A stretch of 7,661 bases of DNA from Candidatus Parcubacteria bacterium (GTDB taxonomy: Bacteria; Patescibacteriota; Patescibacteriia; JAACEG01). This document shows, piece after piece, positions 1 to 4,594 of this stretch. How positions within the stretch are numbered: position 1 is the first letter of the stretch; every line of letters begins with the position of its first letter. The stretch lies in assembly GCA_023142625.1 (NCBI GenBank), contig JAGLJD010000117.1:1-7661 (forward strand), given 5' to 3'. The position numbers and the translations under genes are program-made. Under the pieces are notes generated by a model that saw only the letters and a list, made by a program, of their open reading frames with translations, did not search any database and was not told the origin of the DNA.

Positions 1-942
1 AATTTCATACCGATTAAAGATGTTTTAGACGACGCGTTTGACCGCATAGACACTCTGCATAAAGAGCGGGGAAAGATGCGCGGAGTTCCGACTAACTTTG
101 TAGATATTGACAAAAAACTCGCCGGATTGCAAAAATCGGATCTGATAATTTTAGCGGCTCGCCCGTCAATGGGAAAAACTTCATTGGCTCTGGATATCGC
201 GCGGCAAGTCGCCAAGCAAAAAATTCCCGTCGGGATATTCTCTTTGGAAATGAGCAAGGAGCAGCTGGTTGACCGTTTGCTTTGCGCGGAAGCAGAAGTT
301 GATTTATGGAAAATGCGAACAGGAAAACTTTCCACAAAAGACGGAGATGATGATTTCGCCAGCATCAATCACGCTATGGGGGTGCTGTCTGAAGCGGAGA
401 TTTACATAGACGATTCCGCCGTGGCGAATATTATGGAGCTTCGCACAAAAGCGCGGCGTTTGAAAGCCGAACATAATCTCGGGCTGCTTGTTATTGATTA
501 TCTGCAATTAATGGAAGGTAGCCGCACTGAAAATCGGGTTCAAGAAATATCGGAAATTTCCCGTTCATTGAAATCTCTGGCAAAAGAGCTTAATATTCCT
601 GTCTTGGCGCTGTCCCAGCTTTCCCGTTCAGTAGAATCGCGGCCTAATAAAATTCCTATACTGGCAGACTTAAGAGATTCTGGGTCAATCGAGCAAGACG
701 CTGATGTTGTGATGTTTATCTATCGCGATGATTATTACAAAGAAAAGAGTTCTAAGCCGAATGTCGCGGATATTTTTATCGCCAAGCACCGCAACGGACC
801 GACCGGGCGGCTTGAACTGTATTTTAATATGGCTAGAGCGAGTTTTACCAATTATGAAAACAACATTGAGGAGGCTGGCGGGCAAGAAGAAACAGAAGAA
901 GCGTTTTACAATTTTCAATTTGCAATTTTCAATCAATTATAA
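1..942 (+). CDS. dnaB: Replicative DNA helicase DnaB, C-terminal part (5' end outside window)
   Basis: DnaB is the hexameric, ATP-driven helicase that unwinds DNA ahead of the replication fork. The reading frame is open from base 1, so the gene starts before the window; about 313 residues are visible, against roughly 450 for the family, and the missing part is the N-terminal primase-binding domain and linker. Visible motifs of the RecA-like core, counting from the Met at base 76: Walker A ARPSMGKT (28-35), the catalytic glutamate in SLEMS (E58), Walker B LLVIDYLQL (137-145), the Gln-containing sensor motif LALSQLSR (177-184) and the arginine-finger region KHRNGPTGR (237-245). The Met at 76 is internal, not the start. 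The last 10 or so residues (YNFQFAIFNQL) are encoded by a TTTTCAAT-rich repeat rather than family sequence. No terminator with a T-run follows. Function is certain; the exact start is not visible. Confidence 0.97.
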   Translation, partial: NFIPIKDVLDDAFDRIDTLHKERGKMRGVPTNFVDIDKKLAGLQKSDLIILAARPSMGKTSLALDIARQVAKQKIPVGIFSLEMSKEQLVDRLLCAEAEVDLWKMRTGKLSTKDGDDDFASINHAMGVLSEAEIYIDDSAVANIMELRTKARRLKAEHNLGLLVIDYLQLMEGSRTENRVQEISEISRSLKSLAKELNIPVLALSQLSRSVESRPNKIPILADLRDSGSIEQDADVVMFIYRDDYYKEKSSKPNVADIFIAKHRNGPTGRLELYFNMARASFTNYENNIEEAGGQEETEEAFYNFQFAIFNQL

Positions 943-952
943 ATTTTCAAAA
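909..952. repeat. AT-rich CAATTTTCAAT repeat overlapping the dnaB 3' end
   Basis: The 11-base word CAATTTTCAAT occurs at 909-919 and again at 923-933, a 14-base period, followed by a degraded third unit ending in AAATTTTCAAA. The repeat spans the last codons of dnaB and its stop (940-942). From memory, TTTTCAAT-type runs of this kind are scattered between genes in Patescibacteria assemblies; that comparison is not checked here. Confidence 0.6.
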
Positions 953-963
953 AATAAAAACTA

Positions 964-990
964 TGTCATCCTGAATTTATTTCAGGATCT
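964..990 (+). repeat. Dispersed palindromic repeat, copy 1
   Basis: This 27-base element contains the stem ATCCTGAA / TTCAGGAT (968-975 with 981-988) around a 5-base loop. Its reverse complement recurs at 1083-1109 with 25 of 27 bases identical. It lies 22 bases after the dnaB stop. No T-run follows, so it is not a classic terminator; it looks like a REP-like intergenic repeat. Confidence 0.75.
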
Positions 991-1082
991 GTTATTACTT
1001 ATCGCTAAATTATGATTAGATAAATAAAATCCTGACTTTTTACTTTATTTTTCTTAAACATAATATAGTAAATAACAAGCAC

Positions 1083-1109
1083 AGACCCTGAAATAAATTC
1101 AGGGTGACA
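1083..1109 (-). repeat. Dispersed palindromic repeat, copy 2 (inverted)
   Basis: Inverted copy of the 964-990 element. The only two differences fall on opposite sides of the same stem pair (T-A in copy 1, C-G here), so the hairpin is kept. The two copies frame a 92-base AT-rich stretch in which no gene or site is evident. Confidence 0.75.
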
Positions 1110-1116
1110 ATAGTGG

Positions 1117-1130
1117 AATTCAGGGCGACA
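1117..1130 (-). repeat. Truncated third copy of the dispersed repeat
   Basis: AATTCAGGGCGACA matches the end of copy 2 (1096-1109) at 13 of 14 bases in the same orientation, 21 bases downstream. Only half of the palindrome is present, so it is probably a partial duplication of the neighbouring element. Confidence 0.55.
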
Positions 1131-1181
1131 GATTTGTTTTTAATTTATTGAAAATAAAAAGCCCTTGAATGAATAAATATA

Positions 1182-1448
1182 ATGATTAATAAAAAAACAA
1201 TAAATTACATTTTATTTATTATTGGATTTTTGCTTTGCGGTTTTACCGTGCTTTTTCTTATAACTGGCATGGATGAAATTTGGAATGGATTTAATTTATG
1301 GTGGTATGGTATTGGTATTGCTGGAATGCTTAGTTCTGTGGGGATGTTAAGTATTATTATTTCTTTTAATAAACAGCCGTCACGATTTCTTTTTTATTTG
1401 TTAGTATTATCTATTATATTGATTATTGTCGGAATTTTTCAATTTTAA
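1182..1448 (+). CDS. Small membrane protein of unknown function, three predicted helices
   Basis: I do not recognise this 88-residue protein. It has three hydrophobic segments, about residues 8-29, 41-62 and 68-87, joined by a short polar loop with Asp-Glu and two Trp (DEIWNGFNLWW, 31-41) and a second loop NKQPSR (63-68). The N-terminus MINKKT is positively charged, which favours a cytoplasmic N-terminus. It has no conserved Cys pairs or catalytic-looking residues. The hydrophobic layout is regular and continuous, which supports a real gene, but the DNA is more AT-rich than the flanking genes and no Shine-Dalgarno sequence precedes the ATG. It sits between the repeat cluster after dnaB and ybaB, separated from ybaB by 62 bases, so shared transcription with ybaB-recR is possible but not shown. 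Membrane location is an inference from composition; no function is proposed. Confidence 0.6.
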   Translation: MINKKTINYILFIIGFLLCGFTVLFLITGMDEIWNGFNLWWYGIGIAGMLSSVGMLSIIISFNKQPSRFLFYLLVLSIILIIVGIFQF

Positions 1449-1510
1449 CAAAATATTCTTCATAAAAACAAATATTTATTTTTTAATAATTTATTTATAA
1501 CTATAATTTT

Positions 1511-1786
1511 ATGTTTAACAAACTAAAAGACCTTAACAAGCTTCGCTCGCAGGCTAGCGAAATGCAAAAAAAATTAGCCGATGAAATTATTACAGTTGAA
1601 GATGGCGGCGTTGAAATTATTATTAACGGCAATATGGAAATTCAGAGCGTTAAAATCGCTGATATTGAAAATAAGAAAAAATTGGAAAACAGTTTGAAAA
1701 ACGCCGTAAACAGCGCTGTTAAAAAAACGCAGAAGCTGATGGCGCAAAAAATGATGGGCGGCGGTCTTAACCTGCCCGGAATGTAA
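1511..1786 (+). CDS. ybaB: YbaB/EbfC family nucleoid-associated DNA-binding protein
   Basis: YbaB/EbfC proteins are small dimers that bind and compact DNA and affect expression. This 91-residue product is slightly shorter than the usual 100-110. It has the family layout: an N-terminal charged helix with the LRSQASEMQKKL pattern (about 11-22), a central beta region containing the EDGGVEIIINGNMEIQSVKI core (30-49), a C-terminal helix with NAVNSAVKKTQKLMAQKM (64-81), and a Gly-rich tail ending GGGLNLPGM. The ATG follows an AT-rich stretch without a Shine-Dalgarno site; a TATAAT at 1502-1507 is too close to the ATG to serve as its -10 unless the message is leaderless. The stop is five bases before recR, so the two are almost surely co-transcribed, as in many bacteria. 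Assignment is strong from both sequence pattern and neighbour. Confidence 0.92.
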   Translation: MFNKLKDLNKLRSQASEMQKKLADEIITVEDGGVEIIINGNMEIQSVKIADIENKKKLENSLKNAVNSAVKKTQKLMAQKMMGGGLNLPGM

Positions 1787-1791
1787 AATTT

Positions 1792-2397
1792 ATGAAATTT
1801 CCGCATCCTATTCAAAATTTAATCTGGCAATTCAGCAGATTTCCAGGGATTGGCGCTAAAACAGCTGAAAAATTTGTTTTTTATCTATTAAAAAAACCGC
1901 GCAATGAATTTGTGGAATTCATAAAAACAGCGGTTGAATTAAGAAATAAAATTGTTGTCTGCGAACAATGCCGCAATTTTACTGAAAAATCCCCCTGCGA
2001 AATCTGCTCTGACGCAAATAGAAATCGCGAGATCCTATGTGTTGTCGCAGCGCCGCAAAATATGCGAGCGATTGAAGCGAGTAATAAATTTAACGGAATT
2101 TACCATATTTTAGGAGGAACCATAGACCAGCTTAACGGCATTACGCCAGACAAGCTAAATATAAAACAGCTAATAGGACGGCTGAAAAAAGAGAATATTA
2201 AAGAGTTAATTCTCGCTTTTAATCCTGATATACAAGGAGAATCAACCAATATCTATCTAAAAAAAATCCTTAAGCCGTTTTCTGAGATAGGGATAAAAAT
2301 TACCTGCCTTGCGAGAGGACTCCCAATGGGCGCTGATTTAGAATATACAGACGAGATTACCATCGCTAACGCCATAGAAGGCAGAAAAAATCTATAA
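1792..2397 (+). CDS. recR: Recombination mediator protein RecR
   Basis: RecR works with RecO (and RecF) to load RecA on single-stranded DNA at gaps; it forms a ring-shaped clamp. The 201-residue length is typical. In order: a helix-hairpin-helix with FPGIGAKTAEKF (17-28); a four-cysteine zinc finger, C57-x2-C60 and C69-x2-C72; a Toprim domain from about 81 to 170; and the C-terminal conserved block LARGLPMGADLEYTDEIT (173-190) followed by the AIEGR tail (194-198). Two Toprim positions differ from what I recall of common RecR sequences: the residue after VV is Ala86 (Glu in E. coli, Gln in B. subtilis) and the EGE motif reads QGE (148-150). The gene starts five bases after the ybaB stop, with no obvious Shine-Dalgarno site, so translational coupling is likely. 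A strong palindrome starts 11 bases after its stop. Confidence 0.96.
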   Translation: MKFPHPIQNLIWQFSRFPGIGAKTAEKFVFYLLKKPRNEFVEFIKTAVELRNKIVVCEQCRNFTEKSPCEICSDANRNREILCVVAAPQNMRAIEASNKFNGIYHILGGTIDQLNGITPDKLNIKQLIGRLKKENIKELILAFNPDIQGESTNIYLKKILKPFSEIGIKITCLARGLPMGADLEYTDEITIANAIEGRKNL

Positions 2398-2408
2398 TCC
2401 TATAATCT

Positions 2409-2454
2409 AAAAAGTTGACGAAACTGTGCGGTCGCACAGTTTCGTCAACTTTTT
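2409..2454. terminator. Perfect 46-base palindrome, likely two-way terminator
   Basis: Arms 2409-2430 and 2433-2454 are exact reverse complements (22 bases each, two-base centre). A five-A run opens the left arm and a five-T run closes the right arm, so RNA made from either strand would form a strong stem followed by U residues. It lies between the convergent recR and EndoQ genes, starting 11 bases after the recR stop. Confidence 0.85.
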
Positions 2455-2462
2455 GTTATTTT

Positions 2463-2510
2463 AAAAATTTTTAGCAAAATGTACGATCGTACAAAATGCT
2501 AAAAATTTTT
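2463..2510. terminator. Second long palindrome, likely two-way terminator
   Basis: Arms 2463-2486 and 2487-2510 pair at 21 of 24 positions; the three mismatches are a contiguous A-A-A bubble (2477-2479 opposite 2494-2496). The core TGTACGATCGTACA is a perfect palindrome. Seven T residues (2506-2512) end the plus-strand side, and the minus-strand side likewise ends in T residues, so it suits termination of EndoQ transcripts as well as recR read-through. The EndoQ stop is 15 bases away. Confidence 0.75.
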
Positions 2511-2524
2511 TTAACCACATTCTA

Positions 2525-3784
2525 TTAAAACAGTTTTTTCTGCCTTGTTTTTTCTTTTTCGCTGAAAATTTTAACTTTGCCGTATTCTCCGTCAAAGCCT
2601 GGCTCAATAATCAGATTGCCCTCCCTCACTCTTTTTATCGCTTCTGTAATTTTCTCAGAAGCGATTTTTTTTAGTTCATCATAATTCAGATTAAGCAGAA
2701 TATTCAACTCATTGCCGCCAAGTTTGATTAAATTATTGTATTCAGCCAGCACCGCTTTAGAGGCGCGGCTTTTTATATTCATAGTTTCAGCGATTATTTT
2801 ATCCAGTTCCACTAATTTAACAAATGGCGCGGCGTTTTTCGGCTTAAAACCGAATTCACGGTCCGCTAATTCTTTAACTCTGCTCATCACGCCAATTGTA
2901 AGCGGTCTTTTACAGACAGGGCAGATACCGCTATATTTTTTTGTCTCTTCTGGCGTAAAACTGACATTACAAGCGCGATGCCCGTCAAAATGATACATCC
3001 CCTCTTCCGGATAAAATTCAATAGTTGATAAAAGCAGATTTTTACCGCGATTTTTTTTGTTCATCGCTTCGCGAATTCCGCCATAAGAAACATCTTGCAG
3101 GTCAAAAATATTGGCTTCGCGCGCGATATTTATTAAAGAGTGCGCGTCAGAATTAGACAGCAGGACAATATCGTCCAAGCCTGAAAGCGCCCAATTCATT
3201 TCAGGATCGCTTGACAGCCCGGTTTCAATGGCGTGAATTTTGTTAACTTGTTCTTCAAAACATTCTTCCAAAGAATCAAAACCTGATTTAGATCCGAAAA
3301 CCGCAAACCATGGCGTCCAGATATGGGCCGGAAATATTACAAAATCTGAACTGATATTAAAACAGATCTCGCACAATTTTTGCGCGCTCATTCCTAAAAT
3401 CGGTCGTCCGTCCGATTTTATGTTATAACCGCTCTTGCTTAAATGATCATTAAACTCTTTTGCTAATTTCAGATTCGGCGCCATAACCATAATATGCAGC
3501 CGCCTCACTTTGTCTAACGCTTTATAGATCAGCGCTACTTCCGTAGAAAGGACAAATTTAATTTTACTGTCTGGCGCGGATTTTAATCTATATAAGCCTG
3601 AATTTTCTATCTCTTCTAATTTGCTGCTTATATCTCCAAACCAAGCCGGGTGCGTAAAATCTCCGGTAGCGACGATATCAACGCCCTTTATTCTGCAGGC
3701 GCTTTCAATATTTTCCAGTTCCAACTGCTTTGAGCAAGCGCGGGAATATTTTGAATGGATATGCAAATCCGCTATCTGTTTCAT
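2525..3784 (-). CDS. Endonuclease Q (EndoQ)-like PHP-domain DNA repair nuclease
   Basis: EndoQ, known best from Thermococcales archaea and also from some bacteria, cuts the DNA strand 5' of uracil, hypoxanthine, xanthine or abasic sites. The 419-residue length matches the family (about 420). The PHP metal-site motifs appear in order: DLHIH (D6, H8, H10), TGDFTHP (D42, H45), STEV (E82), PAHIWTPW (H154), IETGLSSD (E187) and SNSDAH (D213, H215). A zinc-binding segment follows, with H269, C272 and the C288-x2-C291 pair. Then comes a helical C-terminal region (about 300-390) with KxxELADREFG, and the extreme C-terminus QKKLF (415-419), which resembles a sliding-clamp-binding motif. The ATG at 3784 gives MKQIADLHIH, the natural start for the family. 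The gene has its own promoter and is convergent with recR. The family name comes from motif order and length, not a search; a more general PHP hydrolase is the alternative. Confidence 0.88.
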   Translation of the reverse strand: MKQIADLHIHSKYSRACSKQLELENIESACRIKGVDIVATGDFTHPAWFGDISSKLEEIENSGLYRLKSAPDSKIKFVLSTEVALIYKALDKVRRLHIMVMAPNLKLAKEFNDHLSKSGYNIKSDGRPILGMSAQKLCEICFNISSDFVIFPAHIWTPWFAVFGSKSGFDSLEECFEEQVNKIHAIETGLSSDPEMNWALSGLDDIVLLSNSDAHSLINIAREANIFDLQDVSYGGIREAMNKKNRGKNLLLSTIEFYPEEGMYHFDGHRACNVSFTPEETKKYSGICPVCKRPLTIGVMSRVKELADREFGFKPKNAAPFVKLVELDKIIAETMNIKSRASKAVLAEYNNLIKLGGNELNILLNLNYDELKKIASEKITEAIKRVREGNLIIEPGFDGEYGKVKIFSEKEKTRQKKLF

Positions 3785-3837
3785 AAAATTTATTTAAAAA
3801 ATATTTATTCGCCACAGTCCCTAAATCAACTAAATAA

Positions 3838-3866
3838 ATTATACCACAACTATAAAACCGATTCAA
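3838..3866 (-). promoter_or_regulatory. Sigma-70-type promoter for the EndoQ gene
   Basis: On the minus strand: -35 TTGAAT (3861-3866, 4 of 6 consensus), a 17-base spacer, and -10 TATAAT (3838-3843, 6 of 6) preceded by TGG, an extended -10. Transcription should start near 3831, leaving a leader of about 46 bases before the ATG at 3784. No Shine-Dalgarno site is visible in that leader. Confidence 0.75.
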
Positions 3867-3891
3867 AAAAATTCTTAACTAATTGTGCGAT

Positions 3892-3906
3892 TCCTCCCGA
3901 GGCGGA
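3892..3906. repeat. Imperfect GC-rich hairpin, probable dispersed repeat
   Basis: TCCTCC and GGCGGA (3892-3897 and 3901-3906) pair at five of six positions around CGA. The wider stretch 3878-3925 can pair further, but imperfectly. It is much richer in G and C than its surroundings. The CCTCCCGAGGCGG-like core resembles a short repeat I associate with Patescibacteria intergenic DNA; this is a recollection, not a match. Confidence 0.4.
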
Positions 3907-3999
3907 CAAGCGCGCATTTTACTAAAAAATTTAATTATAGCGTTTTTTCACGATCGTATATTTTGTTAATAATTTTATTTTGAAATTAAAATTAAAATT

Positions 4000-4021
4000 A
4001 AAAAAACAGGATGAGATCCTG
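4000..4021 (-). terminator. Rho-independent terminator of the candidate RNA gene
   Basis: Read on the minus strand, the stem CAGGAT / ATCCTG (4016-4021 with 4007-4012) has a three-base loop and is followed directly by seven T residues (4006 down to 4000). Nothing protein-coding lies upstream of it on the minus strand before the surface-protein gene more than 570 bases away, so it most simply ends the transcript started at 4362-4389. Confidence 0.8.
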
Positions 4022-4064
4022 CTTGAAAAATTTATAAATAGATATAAAAGGTTGGGGATTGATA

Positions 4065-4087
4065 GTTTGTTTGTTTGTTTGTTTGTT
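4065..4087. repeat. GTTT tetranucleotide microsatellite
   Basis: Five and three-quarter tandem copies of GTTT, uninterrupted. It lies inside the candidate RNA, where the transcript would read as a CAAA repeat, an unstructured linker. No protein frame depends on its length. Confidence 0.9.
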
Positions 4088-4123
4088 GTGGATTTTTTTG
4101 AGTTAGAATTTTTTGTGTGGGAA

Positions 4124-4175
4124 TGGGAAACATAATTTCAAATCTTTTTTAAAACTATATTTCCCACTCTCACTT
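4124..4175 (-). repeat. 52-base duplicated hairpin block, copy 1
   Basis: Identical base for base to 4261-4312. GGGAAA near the left end and TTTCCC near the right end start a stem that extends to GTGGGAATGGGAAACATA (4117-4134) against TATATTTCCCACTCTCAC (4156-4173), with three non-Watson-Crick positions, one of them a possible G-U. Confidence 0.9.
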
Positions 4176-4260
4176 CATATAAAGAGTTTGGTTGAGAGAG
4201 GAATTGTTTATTGTGTTGGAGATTTTGTTTTTTTGTTTTGTTGAGAATTTTGTGTGAGAT

Positions 4261-4312
4261 TGGGAAACATAATTTCAAATCTTTTTTAAAACTATATTTC
4301 CCACTCTCACTT
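4261..4312 (-). repeat. 52-base duplicated hairpin block, copy 2
   Basis: Second identical copy, 137 bases from the first. With its flank it forms arms 4254-4271 and 4293-4310 (16 of 18 paired) around a 21-base loop. On the plus strand the right arm is followed by six T residues, so it could also look like a terminator in that direction, though no plus-strand gene precedes it. Confidence 0.9.
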
Positions 4313-4361
4313 TTTTATTCTCTTTTAAATATCCAACTATTCCTCTCTCAATCTTGCTATC

Positions 4362-4389
4362 ACTATAACATATTAAAAAAATATGTCAA
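4362..4389 (-). promoter_or_regulatory. Near-consensus sigma-70 promoter driving the candidate RNA
   Basis: On the minus strand: -35 TTGACA (4384-4389, 6 of 6), a 16-base spacer and -10 TATAGT (4362-4367, 5 of 6). Expected start is near 4355. The spacer and the -35 contain an inverted repeat, ACATATT-n5-AATATGT (4368-4386), placed where a repressor could bind. It is the strongest promoter-like sequence I noticed in the window. Confidence 0.75.
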
Positions 4390-4462
4390 GCCCCTGTGCT
4401 TATTGGTCTTTCTTGTTCTTTTAAAAACATTAAATATCTGTTTTTTAATAAAATATTTAAAA

Positions 4463-4471
4463 TTATCCACA
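4463..4471 (+). other. DnaA-box-like 9-mer
   Basis: TTATCCACA is an exact match to the classic bacterial DnaA box. A weaker match, TGTGGATTT on the plus strand (7 of 9 to the reverse box), lies at 4087-4095. Two sites this far apart do not make an origin, and no dnaA or dnaN gene is in the window. Confidence 0.35.
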
Positions 4472-4525
4472 GGTTAGATTGCTCTATTTTAACAATACGA
4501 CTCTTCTGCCTGTTAACAAGATTGT

Positions 4526-4554
4526 CACCCTAACGGGTGACCACCCGTTAGGTG
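4526..4554. repeat. Hairpin repeat with CCTAACGGGTG arms
   Basis: Left arm 4526-4539 and right arm 4542-4554 pair over 13 bases with one extra C bulged in the left arm and a two-base centre. No T-run follows on the minus strand, so it is a poor terminator for the surface-protein gene 41 bases upstream, though it may slow or stabilise the transcript end. Confidence 0.7.
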
Positions 4555-4555
4555 T

Positions 4556-4590
4556 GGCTTCGTAGGCTATCGCCTCCTCGCAAAGACAGT
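4556..4590 (-). repeat. Dispersed GCGAGGAGGCGATAGCC-type repeat
   Basis: On the minus strand this starts just after the tandem stop codons of the surface-protein gene and contains TTTGCGAGGAGGCGATAGCC. It has a small inner palindrome, AGGC-n4-GCCT (4564-4575). I recall variants of this element (TTTGCGAGGAG...) as common intergenic repeats in Patescibacteria and some other bacteria; not verified here. Confidence 0.55.
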
Positions 4591-4594
4591 ATTA

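Larger units (their letters stand above)
4000..4355 (-). ncRNA. Candidate structured non-coding RNA, about 355 bases
   Basis: A consensus promoter (4362-4389) and an intrinsic terminator (4000-4021) bound a minus-strand unit with no usable reading frame; the longest minus-strand ATG frames I traced in it are about 16 and 33 codons. It carries two copies of an identical 52-base block, each able to fold into a long hairpin, and a further long-range stem: bases 4339-4351 pair with 4192-4204 (13 of 13), and TCCAAC at 4332-4337 has its complement GTTGGA at 4215-4220. That long-range stem encloses the second hairpin. Single-stranded linkers are A- and CAAA-rich on the RNA. I see no hallmarks of RNase P RNA, tmRNA, 6S RNA or SRP RNA. 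The role is unknown. An alternative is a non-autonomous repeat element that happens to lie between a promoter and a terminator. Confidence 0.55.
3785..4594. other. 810-base non-protein-coding region
   Basis: No convincing protein gene is seen on either strand. From left to right it holds the EndoQ promoter, an imperfect GC-rich hairpin, an ACGATCGT palindrome (3950-3957), a minus-strand terminator, a candidate structured RNA with a duplicated block, its promoter, a lone DnaA-box-like site, and two dispersed repeats next to the end of the surface-protein gene. The stretch 4390-4520 is AT-rich and apart from the DnaA-like box shows nothing I can name. Confidence 0.7.

Noticed and set aside
728..1015. 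Plus-strand 95-codon frame overlapping the dnaB end
   Set aside because: It overlaps the conserved DnaB frame out of phase and runs into the dispersed repeats.
1178..1183. TATAAT just before the small membrane protein
   Set aside because: It overlaps the ATG, so a start set by it would fall inside the gene, and no -35 lies at the right distance.
2712..3428. Plus-strand frames inside the EndoQ gene
   Set aside because: They are antisense to conserved EndoQ motifs and have no supporting features.
4124..4312. CRISPR array
   Set aside because: Only two copies, 52 bases long with an 85-base gap that is itself a diverged duplicate, and no cas gene nearby.
4000..4355. RNase P RNA, tmRNA, 6S RNA or SRP RNA
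   Set aside because: None of the conserved cores or end structures I know for these RNAs is visible; the stretch is too AT-rich and repeat-built.
4211..4477. Plus-strand 88-codon open frame rich in Phe, Leu and Cys
   Set aside because: It crosses the duplicated hairpin block, the minus-strand promoter and the DnaA-like box, has low-complexity composition and no start signal; it looks like chance in AT-rich DNA.
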